A stretch of DNA of 64,000 bases from Bacteroidota bacterium (GCA_030017895.1 JASEGV010000001.1:51581-115580); one strand, 5' to 3'. Numbered from the stretch's first letter, positions 50,154 to 58,496 are shown. The notes: generated by a model from the sequence alone, not told the origin. Numbers and translations: made by a program.

Positions 50154-50294
50154 CTCTCCTTTCCAAATTCGGGAGGCACTTACCTTTCGGTCAACACCCG
50201 TCCCGTCTCGAAAAATATTTTCAGGACGGGAAGTCATAAACGACTTACTGGTCTCACCACCATATCTAAAGATTTAGGCGGTGAGACTCGGAGT
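50154..50294 (-). promoter_or_regulatory. Moco-type (molybdenum cofactor) riboswitch aptamer
   Basis: Read on the minus strand the leader begins with CTCCGAG and closes with GGAAAGGAG. Inside are an 11-bp stem (GTCTCACCGCC with GGTGGTGAGAC), a short AAGTC/GACTT hairpin, a CCCGTC/GACGGG hairpin, and GACCGAAAGGTAAGTGCCTC with a GNRA tetraloop. This order and these conserved segments agree with my memory of the Moco RNA motif, which in enterobacteria sits upstream of moaA. Here it also lies directly upstream of moaA and is followed by an intrinsic terminator, so cofactor excess would stop transcription. A tungsten-cofactor variant is possible. Confidence 0.8.
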
Positions 50295-50314
50295 AAAATT
50301 TAAAGAACTTATTA

Positions 50315-50343
50315 AATATAATACTTTCTATTTTACTTAACAA
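50315..50343 (-). promoter_or_regulatory. Promoter of the moaA operon leader
   Basis: On the minus strand TTGTTA (50343-50338) is followed after 17 nt by TATATT (50320-50315). It overlaps the last codons of the upstream rhodanese-like gene and predicts a start near 50307, a few nt before the aptamer. The moa genes can thus be expressed separately from the psr operon. Confidence 0.65.
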
Positions 50344-50927
50344 CCTTCTTTTTTCTTCTTACCGCTTTTTGCAGGCATTGCAGGCGGAGGTTTTATACTA
50401 GCCGATGGAGTTGTAGCAATAGCAGTTTCATCCGTAGTCTTGTTGCCAAACATTGACCCCGATGCTTCAGTTTGCCCTTCGGTAATTCCTAAAACTTCTT
50501 TCTGCCAACCGCTCCAACCACCTTTTAGCATATAAACACTCTTGTAGTTTTTAGATTTCAGAAGCATCCAGGCTTGGGCAGTTTCTAATTCTGAGTTCGA
50601 GTAAAGAAGTATTTTTTCGTTTCTCTTCAAGTCGCTTTTATTAATTTGAGCAACAGGAATATTATCAGAACCTTCTATATTGCCCGAAGTAAACTCGCTT
50701 TCATTCCGTAAGTCAATCATCCGGAAAGTATTACTCCCTTCGATTATATTTTTTGCAATGTCAGTCGGTTTGACAATGTTAGATTGTTTTGCAAAATCTA
50801 TAGCCAACTGATTAGTATCTACTCTGCCTGCTGAGCTTTCTTGAGGTGAACCAGCAAGTATCCCAATTAATCCCAAGACAATAGCTATTGCGGCAAGTTT
50901 TTTATTTAACGATAATTTTCCAAACAT
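50337..50927 (-). CDS. Exported rhodanese-like protein lacking the catalytic Cys
   Basis: 196 residues. An N-terminal hydrophobic segment (LAAIAIVLGLIGILAGS) is a signal peptide or anchor. Residues about 52-148 are a rhodanese fold (FRMIDLRNESEFTSGNIEGS, VYMLKGGWSGWQKEVLG). The active-site loop reads LLYSNSELETAQ with Ser 110 where the persulfide-forming Cys belongs. The only Cys is the last residue, after a Pro/Lys-rich tail (KPPPAMPAKSGKKKKEGC). It is the last gene of the psr/yedE operon. It may bind or relay sulfur species without classical sulfurtransferase activity; this is inference. Confidence 0.85.
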   Translation of the reverse strand: MFGKLSLNKKLAAIAIVLGLIGILAGSPQESSAGRVDTNQLAIDFAKQSNIVKPTDIAKNIIEGSNTFRMIDLRNESEFTSGNIEGSDNIPVAQINKSDLKRNEKILLYSNSELETAQAWMLLKSKNYKSVYMLKGGWSGWQKEVLGITEGQTEASGSMFGNKTTDETAIATTPSASIKPPPAMPAKSGKKKKEGC

Positions 50928-50929
50928 AA

Positions 50930-51526
50930 TTACTTTTCCTTCTTTAATGCTAATTTCTTTTCGACATATTCAGCTAATGTAAATGCACCGACTGCCATCA
51001 ACACAACTAATAATACAACCAAACCATAACTCAGGTGCAGAACATCTGGGAGTAAAACTCGACCCATAGCAGATAACTCCATTAACGGCTCGAATAATAA
51101 ATTGAGTTCACCAAAAACGAATATTCCAAAAACAACACCTAATAAAAACACCATCGCATCTTTTTTACCTGTAGCACAAGCTACGACGGAAGTACCGGGG
51201 CAATAACCACCGATTACAAAACCGACACCTAAAATCAATCCACCAACTATCTGAGAAACGAGGTATGTTTGATTGACTGTTACTAAAGTTAGGTCGAGAA
51301 TTCCGAGCCAACCGAAATAAAGTAAGCCAACCATAGCGGTAACGATTGCAGTGAACATTACTTTTAGAACAGTCATATCATAAAAATAAAATTGAGCTGC
51401 AAGTTTTGTTGAGCTACCGAAACCGGCTCGTTCCAAGAAAAACCCGAAACCGATTCCAATCAATACAGCGACTATCAAACTGAATTCGTCGCCGAAGTAT
51501 CCGAATTTAAATAATGGTGTTATCAT
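50930..51526 (-). CDS. YeeE/YedE-family transporter, C-terminal-half protein
   Basis: An inner-membrane protein with about five hydrophobic helices. FFLERAGFGSSTKLAAQFYF and the Cys-containing GGYCPGTSVVACATGKKDAM are conserved in YeeE/YedE (TsuA-like) thiosulfate transporters. I start at 51526, whose ATG overlaps the stop of the upstream half-gene as ATGA; ATG at 51532 is almost as good, and 51595 is too far inside the neighbour. Together with the next gene it would make a full transporter. The context suggests uptake of thiosulfate or another sulfur compound. Confidence 0.88.
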   Translation of the reverse strand: MITPLFKFGYFGDEFSLIVAVLIGIGFGFFLERAGFGSSTKLAAQFYFYDMTVLKVMFTAIVTAMVGLLYFGWLGILDLTLVTVNQTYLVSQIVGGLILGVGFVIGGYCPGTSVVACATGKKDAMVFLLGVVFGIFVFGELNLLFEPLMELSAMGRVLLPDVLHLSYGLVVLLVVLMAVGAFTLAEYVEKKLALKKEK

Positions 51527-52059
51527 CTCCATTGTCTCCTCATAAAATATGCAAACATATATCCGCCGGCAAAAACCATCATCATAAAAACCCAACTACC
51601 GAACGCAAGCGATGCGCCGCCGGTTAATGCCTGACCGCTTGTGCATCCGCGTGCAATCTTTGCACCGATGCCCATTAATCCACCTCCGATAAAGGCGAAC
51701 AGATATCGTTTACCGTTGCTTATATTTGGTCCTTTATCAGTTTTCAATTTTATTCTGCCCGCTAATAATCCCGAAATAAATCCACCAATAACCACACCGA
51801 TGATTTCAAACAACAGCCAATCTTTAAGCGTTTCGCCAAGTGTAGAACCTAAATATTCTGAAAAATATGCATTCGATTTTGCATGCTCTGGCGCTATTAT
51901 ATTTGTCCCGGCAGCAATTAATGTCGAGAATGCACCCGACGCACCGAGTCCGCGCCCCATTACTACGAATGATGCCAGTAAAACCAAACCGAGTCCGATT
52001 CCCGCTAAATAGGGATTCATATACTTGGTTGGTTTATCGTTAATAAAATTTTGATCCAT
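51523..52059 (-). CDS. YeeE/YedE-family transporter, N-terminal-half protein
   Basis: 178 residues with about four membrane helices. GLVLLASFVVMGRGLGASGA and GAKIARGCTSGQALTGGASL, with its conserved Cys, are the family marks. Fused versions of the two halves exist in other bacteria. Here they are separate and overlap by 4 nt, implying coupled translation and a heteromeric transporter. It lies 26 nt after the NrfD-like gene. Confidence 0.88.
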   Translation of the reverse strand: MDQNFINDKPTKYMNPYLAGIGLGLVLLASFVVMGRGLGASGAFSTLIAAGTNIIAPEHAKSNAYFSEYLGSTLGETLKDWLLFEIIGVVIGGFISGLLAGRIKLKTDKGPNISNGKRYLFAFIGGGLMGIGAKIARGCTSGQALTGGASLAFGSWVFMMMVFAGGYMFAYFMRRQWR

Positions 52060-52085
52060 TGTTAATTTTTCTCCTTAATAAATTT

Positions 52086-53018
52086 TCAATACCATGAACT
52101 ATATTGACCTGCATTCACAATAACAAATCTTAAAATCAAACCGCCAATCATTACAAATATTGGAGCAAGGGGTGTGTGTTTCACTTTGTGGCTAACTGCT
52201 AACGATTGAATAATAAGAGGAATAACAATTCCCATCAACACAACAAATATCCAAAATACGGCGGTGTACGGACCTCCTAAAAATAATGTTATTGCATCTT
52301 GATGAATTTTTACAGAGGTTACCATTCCGATTACAAAAAGTATGATTATAAAAAGCTCAGTGATTAGAAAAGCATTGTCGGCTTTGGCGAGTAGTTCTCT
52401 CTCGTACACAGATTTTGAAATCATATGAACGAGTGCCGCAGCAACCGACAATCCGGAAACTAAAAACAGCAAAGCTAAAATTGGTGAATTCCAAAGAGGA
52501 CGGGCTTGGAATGTGCTCAATAAAACACCTGTATAAATTCCTAAACTTGCACCAAGAATCATATTGAATACGCCTACGCTTTTTACTAATTTCCGATTCG
52601 ATTTTAGTTGAGCCGATATTTTTTCGATTTTGGGGAATAGTTTAGAAATAATCTTAGGAAGTTTTAACAAAACACTTAATGCAAGCACGGGATAAACTAA
52701 AATCAAAATCCACGAACCCCAAGACATCGGCGAGGTGATGATAAAAGTTGTGTAGAATCTGAAGACGTGGAGTTTGTATTCGAGGTCTAAAAATAAAGCG
52801 AACATTCCAAGCGAGAGAACGATTATACTTAAAAATGGAAGTATCGAACAAACGCAATCCACCTCTTTTTCTCTCCCTTTAAAGAAGAAGAAACCTAAAA
52901 TAATCATCATACCGGCAACCATACCGCCTGCAAAAAGATAGACTGAAATTTCCCATCCCCAAATATGCAGTGAAGGGTCAATAAGATGATTCATACGTGT
53001 GTTAGTAATTTCAATCAT
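52086..53018 (-). CDS. psrC: NrfD/PsrC-like membrane subunit
   Basis: 310 residues with about eight to nine hydrophobic helices (EISVYLFAGGMVAGMMIILG, then TTFIITSPMSWGSWILILVY). This is the quinone-binding anchor of polysulfide/thiosulfate/tetrathionate reductase-type complexes. The Trp- and Ser-rich FITSPMSWGSW segment is typical of PsrC/NrfD. The start overlaps psrB by 8 nt. Confidence 0.9.
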   Translation of the reverse strand: MIEITNTRMNHLIDPSLHIWGWEISVYLFAGGMVAGMMIILGFFFFKGREKEVDCVCSILPFLSIIVLSLGMFALFLDLEYKLHVFRFYTTFIITSPMSWGSWILILVYPVLALSVLLKLPKIISKLFPKIEKISAQLKSNRKLVKSVGVFNMILGASLGIYTGVLLSTFQARPLWNSPILALLFLVSGLSVAAALVHMISKSVYERELLAKADNAFLITELFIIILFVIGMVTSVKIHQDAITLFLGGPYTAVFWIFVVLMGIVIPLIIQSLAVSHKVKHTPLAPIFVMIGGLILRFVIVNAGQYSSWY

Positions 53019-53562
53019 TGTTATCTCCTATCAAATAATAGATGTTAGGAATTGTACCAGCTTCCGGAAGATTTGTGTGATTGTTTTTGCTTTTTACCAA
53101 TTTGCTGATTTCACTGTTGGGGTCGTCTAAATCGCCCAAGGTCATACAATAAGTCGGGCAAACTGAAACACAAGCAGGGTCTTTTCCTTCTTCAACTCTG
53201 TGCACACAGAATGTGCATTTATCCGCATATCCTTCAGGATTAATGAAGCGTGCATCGTACGGGCAGGAGGCAACGCAAGCTTTACAACCGGTACATAAAT
53301 CGTGATGAACTAATACAATCCCGCCGTCGTGGTAATGACTTGCACCCGTAGGACAGCAACTCACACAAGGTGCGTTTGTACAATGGTTACATCGTTCGCT
53401 ACGAATTTCCATAGTCAAATTCGGGAACTCACCATTCACAATAGTTTGTATCCAATCGCGATTCAAACCTTCGGGAACATTGTTTTCAGTTTTACACGCA
53501 ACTACGCAATCCATACAACCGACGCATTTCGTAGTATCTATCGCCATTCCATATCGTGCCAT
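53011..53562 (-). CDS. psrB: 4Fe-4S ferredoxin-type subunit (PsrB-like)
   Basis: 183 residues with four cysteine clusters for four 4Fe-4S centres: CVGCMDCVVACK, CNHCTNAPCVSCCP, CTGCKACVASCP and CTFCVHRVEEGKDPACVSVC. It passes electrons between the membrane subunit and the catalytic subunit. It starts 1 nt after the stop of psrA. Confidence 0.95.
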   Translation of the reverse strand: MARYGMAIDTTKCVGCMDCVVACKTENNVPEGLNRDWIQTIVNGEFPNLTMEIRSERCNHCTNAPCVSCCPTGASHYHDGGIVLVHHDLCTGCKACVASCPYDARFINPEGYADKCTFCVHRVEEGKDPACVSVCPTYCMTLGDLDDPNSEISKLVKSKNNHTNLPEAGTIPNIYYLIGDNND

Positions 53563-53563
53563 A

Positions 53564-55765
53564 TTATGCTTCCCTTTCTATCGAAACAAAATTGAGATGC
53601 TGAGCAGTACCGCCCATTATCGGATCGATTTTGTACTTGGTAACTAATTGGTTATCGCTTGCACCAAGTCCACGTGAACGCACGAAACCTTTTGATGTAT
53701 GTCCAAAACCGTGCACGATATAAACACAGTCCTGCCGAATCCGTTCAGTGGCTTTCACCATCACCCTATTACTTCGCACTCCATCATGATTTACGAGGAC
53801 AACATAATCTCCCGATTTCAAATCTAATTTATCGGCAACGAATTTATTCAACCAAACTTCGTTCTCCTTCATCATATCAAAAAGGATTGGATTGGATTGA
53901 GTTCTTCCGAATGAATGAACAGGGCTTCTTCCAAAAAGCAATCTATAATATCCGGTGGGTGGTTCTTCGTGTTTGCGATATCGGGGAACGGGATCAAAAC
54001 CGTATGCAGCAAGCTGTTCAGAATATAATTCGATTTTCCCAGACGGAGTTGGAAATTCGGGTGTTACACCTTCATCAAAATATATGGGCTGCCTTTCACC
54101 TTTAATTAAGCCGACTTTTTTAATTTGTTCTAAACTATAACCACCGGTCTTCAATCGAGTGTCGAGGAATTCTTCAATATTTTTCCACGGGAAATAATTT
54201 TCCAATCCTAATTTTTCACCTAACTTTTTAGCCATCCACCAACCCGGTTTTGTTTCGTATGCCGGCTCCAAAACGGGTTGACGAATTGCAACAAAAGGTT
54301 CCTTAAAAAATTCCACATTCAAGTCGTCGTATCGTTCAAGATATGTTGCTTCAGGTAAAACAACATCAGCCCAGCCGGTTATTTCACTGGGCAGTGTTTC
54401 AACAACTACCATTAAATCTAAATTTTGTATTGCTTTTATTGTCTCTTCTTCGTTAGGCAATGTGAACATCAAATTAGTTGCATACACAAACCAGCCCTTG
54501 ATAGGATACGGCTTGCCGGAAATAGTTGCTTCGCGGATTCCGGTTGTGATTGTTTCGTGTGCGAATGGATATTTATTATCCGGATTATCAACTTTACCTT
54601 TCTCAGAATGAGGATATTCCGGATATGGATAAGCTCCGATATCCAAACTTACCGGAGAGAAGAAACCGCCTTTGCGCCCCCAACTTCCCATAAGCGCATT
54701 AAGTATAGCGATTGCGCGGCTTCGCTGTGAATCGTCGCCATACCAAGTTACGTGTCTTCCAGGATGAATAAGCGCTGCGGGTTTGTAACGCGCCATTTCG
54801 CGGGCAGTCTCGCGAATTACTTCTGCTTTAATGCCGGTTATTGGATAAGCCCATTCAGGAGTATTGTTTGCAACAGCTTGCTTGAGTTTATCGAGACCGA
54901 TTGCATATTTTCCGATGTAATCTTTGTCGTACAACTCTTCATTCACTATCACATTTAACCAGGCAAGAATTAGTGCTATATCGGTGCCGGGTTTAATCGG
55001 GAACCACCAATCGGCTTTACTTGCGGCTACAGAGTGACGCGGATCGACTACTAAAATTTTGGTGCCTCGTTCTATTGCAGTGGCAAATTCCTGAACTTGA
55101 GTGTTGTGCATATTCTCGCCGAGGTGCGAGCCGATTAGAACAAGGAATTTTGAGTTTTCAATATCAGTCCTTTCGGGTGAGCCAACATCTTCACCGAATG
55201 TAAGTCGAAAGCCCGCATCGCGTGGACCGCGGCATTGAGCAAAAGATGGTGCAGCAAGGTTAGGACTTCCATAAGCTTTTAACAAATGTTTGAAAAAGTT
55301 ACCACCGATACCGTGAGAAAATAAAGCTACAGCTTCGGGTCCGTACTCAGATTTTATCTTATTCATTTTATCAGCGATGAATGTGAAGGCTTCGTCCCAA
55401 GTTACTTCGACCCATTTTTCTTCACCGCGATTATTTTTTCTCATTAATGGTTTAAGCAATCTATCTGGGTCGTAGTAAGAGCCAACGCCTCCTGTCCCGC
55501 GCGGACAAAGTCGCCCTTTACTCATCGGGTCTATCGGGTTGCCTTCAATCTTCCATAGCTTGCCATCTCGCACAGTAGCGATGGCGTTACATTTCCAAAA
55601 ACATAAATCACAATAAGTGGGAATCGTATAAATTCCTTTTTCAGGAATGTTGCTCGAAATTTTTACCCCCTGTTTAGTAAATTTACTTAAAGCACCGGCA
55701 GTTGCTGCAACGCCTGCGGTAGCAGCTCCAATTTTTAAAAAACGTCTTCTCGAAATTGAATTCAT
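53564..55765 (-). CDS. psrA: Molybdopterin oxidoreductase, polysulfide/thiosulfate reductase-type catalytic subunit
   Basis: 733 residues. A Tat signal (SRRRFLKIGAATAGVAA) sends the folded enzyme to the periplasm. Cys 52, 55, 59 and 87 (YCDLCFWKC, RLCPRG) bind a 4Fe-4S cluster. Cys 178 in FAQCRGPRDAG is at the position of the Mo ligand in PsrA/PhsA, so this is a Cys-type enzyme of the DMSO reductase superfamily. The C-terminal cofactor-binding domain includes LLFGRSPVHSFGRTQSNP. With psrB, psrC, sulfur transporters and a rhodanese fold nearby, sulfur-compound reduction is likely; arsenate or tetrathionate cannot be excluded. Confidence 0.88.
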   Translation of the reverse strand: MNSISRRRFLKIGAATAGVAATAGALSKFTKQGVKISSNIPEKGIYTIPTYCDLCFWKCNAIATVRDGKLWKIEGNPIDPMSKGRLCPRGTGGVGSYYDPDRLLKPLMRKNNRGEEKWVEVTWDEAFTFIADKMNKIKSEYGPEAVALFSHGIGGNFFKHLLKAYGSPNLAAPSFAQCRGPRDAGFRLTFGEDVGSPERTDIENSKFLVLIGSHLGENMHNTQVQEFATAIERGTKILVVDPRHSVAASKADWWFPIKPGTDIALILAWLNVIVNEELYDKDYIGKYAIGLDKLKQAVANNTPEWAYPITGIKAEVIRETAREMARYKPAALIHPGRHVTWYGDDSQRSRAIAILNALMGSWGRKGGFFSPVSLDIGAYPYPEYPHSEKGKVDNPDNKYPFAHETITTGIREATISGKPYPIKGWFVYATNLMFTLPNEEETIKAIQNLDLMVVVETLPSEITGWADVVLPEATYLERYDDLNVEFFKEPFVAIRQPVLEPAYETKPGWWMAKKLGEKLGLENYFPWKNIEEFLDTRLKTGGYSLEQIKKVGLIKGERQPIYFDEGVTPEFPTPSGKIELYSEQLAAYGFDPVPRYRKHEEPPTGYYRLLFGRSPVHSFGRTQSNPILFDMMKENEVWLNKFVADKLDLKSGDYVVLVNHDGVRSNRVMVKATERIRQDCVYIVHGFGHTSKGFVRSRGLGASDNQLVTKYKIDPIMGGTAQHLNFVSIEREA

Positions 55766-55777
55766 ATATTTTCCTTT

Positions 55778-56236
55778 TTATAATTCGATATGTTCAACTT
55801 GATTCAATATTTGTTTAAGGCTCGCACAGTTTGAAACTTTTTCATAAACAGGGCACAACCTGCACGCACTATTATCACAACCGTTAAAAGTTTCTTTTTG
55901 TAACCAGCAAGGCTGTGTGTGATCGGTGAATGCTTTACAATTCTCTCTTTCTTCTTTCGGACAATTTTTAATCGCCCAGCAAGGTATCAAAGCTAACATA
56001 CGCTTAATACCGACTATGCTGATTTTTTCTTCATTAATCATTTTACGGATACAGAGGATTCTTTCGATGTCTGCTTCTGAATAAAGGCGATGCAATGAAC
56101 TTTTTTTGAACGGAAGTACTAAACCCTCTGCTTCATACAGCCTCAGCATTTGAACAGATAAACCGACTGAATCGGCAGCAGTACCAATTGAATAAATCGG
56201 CTCGTTTGATAGTGGAATATAAGTTTTTTCTGACAT
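55778..56236 (-). CDS. MerR-family regulator with a C-terminal cysteine cluster
   Basis: 152 residues. A MerR winged helix-turn-helix (YSIGTAADSVGLSVQMLRLY, then HRLYSEADIERILCIRKM) is followed by a short helix and eight Cys within residues 86-137 (CWAIKNC, ENCKAF, PCW, GCDNSACRLCP, NCASL). That many Cys could bind an Fe-S cluster or zinc, or sense oxidised sulfur. It is the first gene of the psr operon, 12 nt before psrA, so it probably controls it. The start codon has no Shine-Dalgarno site. Confidence 0.85.
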   Translation of the reverse strand: MSEKTYIPLSNEPIYSIGTAADSVGLSVQMLRLYEAEGLVLPFKKSSLHRLYSEADIERILCIRKMINEEKISIVGIKRMLALIPCWAIKNCPKEERENCKAFTDHTQPCWLQKETFNGCDNSACRLCPVYEKVSNCASLKQILNQVEHIEL

Positions 56237-56430
56237 AAATAAAATCTACAGTTATAATTGTCAAGTATTATGCCAGAGGAAATTGAGATTTATGCTATAT
56301 TTCGATGAAAATAAAATATAATTTTCTCAAATTTAAAAAATTTATATAGATGTATTCTTAAATTTGGAAAATAATTTGAATACGTCCTTCGTGTAATTAT
56401 TTTTATTTAACTGAGTCTAAGAATTAAAAC

Positions 56431-56461
56431 GGCGTGAGGAAAATTAAATCTCTCTCACGCC
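56431..56461. terminator. Bidirectional-looking terminator after katA
   Basis: GGCGTGAG (56431) and CTCACGCC (56454-56461) form an 8-bp stem with a 15-nt loop. T-rich sequence flanks it on both strands (ATTTTTAAA, and GTTTTAAT on the minus strand). It lies 41 nt after the katA stop. The rest of the 56237-56501 gap is AT-rich with no gene visible. Confidence 0.75.
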
Positions 56462-56501
56462 ATTTTTAAATAGAAGGATTATTCTTATACTTTTCTCTAA
56501 A

Positions 56502-57944
56502 TTACCGACCTAAACATTTTGCAATTCCATCGCCATAAGCCTTGTCAGCTTTGTAGAAATGTGTAAGCATCTTATCTTGTATTTCTTTAGGAACTTTTTT
56601 AAGACTTGAAGCGATATTTTCGACAAGTCGTTTTTGTTCATCAGCAGGAAGCAACCGGAAAAGATTTCCAGGTTGTATGTAATCATCATCTACGCCTCTC
56701 TTTTGTTCGTAGCGGTCAGCGTTACCTGAAATTTTCAGCGGTGGCTCTTTGTAAGCTGGGTCTGCAACTGGTCCTTCAAAACTATTTGGCTCATAATTCA
56801 CCGAAGCACCTGCATTTCCATCGAATCGCATATGCCCGTCACGCTGATAAGTGTTTTCGACTTCTACGTGTGGACGATTAATCGGCAAGCGTTCGAAGTT
56901 AACGCCAAGTCGGTATCGATGAGCGTCGGCATAGGCAAATATTCTTGCTTGCAACATTTTGTCGGGCGAAAACGAAATTCCCGGAACAACATTAGCCGGT
57001 GAAAAAGCAGATTGTTCAACTTCAGCAAAGTAGTTGACCGGATTACGGTTCAGTTCTAATACTCCAACTTCGATCAGTGGATAATCGCTGTGCGGCCATA
57101 CTTTTGTTAAGTCAAACGGATTCCACCTATATTTTTCTGCTTCAGTTTCCGGCATTATCTGAACATAAAATTTCCACTTAGGGAATTCCTTTCGTTCGAT
57201 AGCTTCAAAGAGTTGACGTGTATGATAATCTGCATCTTTGCCTACAATCCGGTCGGCTTCGTCCTGTCTCATAGTCTGAATACCTTGCTGGGTTTTGAAA
57301 TGAAACTTTACCCAAAACCGTTCATCCTTTGCGTTAATGAAACTGTAAGTGTGGCTTCCATAACCATTCATAAATGGAACACCCTTAGGAATACCCCGAT
57401 CAGAAAAGAGAATAGTAATCTGATGGAGCGCTTCCGGCACTTGCGACCAGAAATCCCACCACATAGTTTCCGACCGTAGATTTGTTTGTGGGTCACGCTT
57501 CTGCGTGTGGATGAAATCAGGGAATTTTATTGCGTCGCGGATGAAGAATGTGGGAGTGTTATTACCAACCATATCCCAATTGCCCTCTTCGGTGTAAAAC
57601 TTCAGAGCAAATCCACGGACGTCTCTGACAGTATCGGCAGAACCCTTTTCGCCAGCTACCGTAGAAAATCTACCGAACATATCTGTGGTCTTCCCGACTT
57701 TTGAAAATATTTTGGCTTTAGTATAACGAGTGATATCGTTGGTTACAGTAAATGTACCGTGTGCCCCAGCTGCTTTTGCGTGTACAACACGTTCGGGGAT
57801 ACGTTCACGGTTGAAATGTGCAAGTTTTTCAAGTAGATAGTGGTCTTGCATCAATGTTGGGCCCCGCTCTCCCGCTGTGAGCGAAGTTTGATTATCAGGT
57901 ACTGGAATTCCAGCGGCAGTAGTTAGTTTTTTTTGTTTACTCAT
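56502..57944 (-). CDS. katA: Monofunctional haem catalase
   Basis: 480 residues, the small-subunit catalase size. The distal His 55 lies in [14 protein letters not shown], distal Asn 128 in [12 protein letters not shown], and the proximal haem-ligand Tyr in [14 protein letters not shown] around residue 338. It dismutates hydrogen peroxide in the cytoplasm. AAGGAAT precedes the ATG. A Fur/PerR-type 15-bp operator lies at 57990-58004 in the 103-nt gap to the regulator gene. Confidence 0.96.
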   Translation of the reverse strand: MSKQKKLTTAAGIPVPDNQTSLTAGERGPTLMQDHYLLEKLAHFNRERIPERVVHAKAAGAHGTFTVTNDITRYTKAKIFSKVGKTTDMFGRFSTVAGEKGSADTVRDVRGFALKFYTEEGNWDMVGNNTPTFFIRDAIKFPDFIHTQKRDPQTNLRSETMWWDFWSQVPEALHQITILFSDRGIPKGVPFMNGYGSHTYSFINAKDERFWVKFHFKTQQGIQTMRQDEADRIVGKDADYHTRQLFEAIERKEFPKWKFYVQIMPETEAEKYRWNPFDLTKVWPHSDYPLIEVGVLELNRNPVNYFAEVEQSAFSPANVVPGISFSPDKMLQARIFAYADAHRYRLGVNFERLPINRPHVEVENTYQRDGHMRFDGNAGASVNYEPNSFEGPVADPAYKEPPLKISGNADRYEQKRGVDDDYIQPGNLFRLLPADEQKRLVENIASSLKKVPKEIQDKMLTHFYKADKAYGDGIAKCLGR

Positions 57945-57989
57945 TTTATTTATTCCTTATATTTATTTTGGGATATTGTTATTTTAAAA

Positions 57990-58004
57990 TAATCGGAACG
58001 ATTA
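57990..58004. promoter_or_regulatory. PerR/Fur-type operator upstream of katA
   Basis: TAATCGG-A-ACGATTA, a 7-1-7 dyad with one mismatch, 46 nt upstream of the katA start. It shares GGAACGATTACT with the operator before the regulator gene. Confidence 0.7.
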
Positions 58005-58047
58005 CTATTTATTATTAATAAAACCACAAAGTATTTTCCGACGAATA

Positions 58048-58461
58048 CTATTCGCCGTTATCTTTATTACATTTAGAACAGATTCCAAAAAATTCAACTT
58101 TATGATGATTAATTTTGAAATCAGTAAGTTTGTTAACCCTTTCGTTTATTTCGTTATAGATAGTCAGTTCGATATCGGTTATTTTTTTACACTTTTCACA
58201 AATAAGATGATAATGTTGTGTTATGTTTGCTTCATATCTATCGAAAGTGCTACCAGAATGGATTTTTTTAACCTGCCCTTGCACAACTAACATCGAAAGA
58301 TTTCTGTAAATGGTCCCTAAACTTAGCTTAGGAAATTCTTTTTTAAGTTTCCCATACACCCAGTCGGCAGTAGGATGACGGTCGGTAGTACGCAGTATCT
58401 CTAATATGCGTTCTCGCTGCTGACTATGTCTAAAAGTAGTTTTTGTCTTTTCTCTTGCCAT
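58048..58461 (-). CDS. Fur/PerR-family transcriptional regulator
   Basis: 137 residues. The winged helix spans about 10-65 (HPTADWVYGKLKKEFPKLSL, TIYRNLSMLVVQGQVKK). Two CxxC pairs (CEKC at 88-91, CSKC near 129) form the structural zinc site. The regulatory-metal ligands expected of PerR are His 29, His 83, His 85 and Asp 96. The fifth, Asp in B. subtilis PerR (D85), is Glu 77 here (DRYEAN). The catalase next door and the shared operator indicate peroxide-related control with autoregulation. Confidence 0.9.
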   Translation of the reverse strand: MAREKTKTTFRHSQQRERILEILRTTDRHPTADWVYGKLKKEFPKLSLGTIYRNLSMLVVQGQVKKIHSGSTFDRYEANITQHYHLICEKCKKITDIELTIYNEINERVNKLTDFKINHHKVEFFGICSKCNKDNGE

Positions 58462-58473
58462 TTAAATAAACAG

Positions 58474-58488
58474 TAATCGTTCCTATTA
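58474..58488. promoter_or_regulatory. PerR/Fur-type operator upstream of the regulator gene
   Basis: On the minus strand TAATAGG-A-ACGATTA, starting 8 nt downstream of the -10 box and 13 nt before the start codon, so binding would block transcription initiation. It matches the katA operator at 14 of 15 positions. Confidence 0.7.
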
Positions 58489-58496
58489 TCAGCCAT

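Noticed and set aside
51533..51595. Longer start for the second YeeE/YedE half
   Set aside because: The extra 20 or so residues would overlap the upstream half-gene by over 70 nt and are not hydrophobic-helix sequence of the family.
54425..54730. Open frame opposite psrA
   Set aside because: Antisense shadow of a conserved molybdoenzyme; its sequence has no recognisable domain.
53564..55765. Selenocysteine in the PsrA-like enzyme
   Set aside because: The Mo-ligand position reads as an ordinary Cys codon (Cys 178) and no in-frame TGA is present.
56236..56264. TTGACA-17-TATTTA just upstream of the MerR gene as its promoter
   Set aside because: The predicted start would fall inside the reading frame, after the only plausible start codon, so it is probably chance or the start differs.
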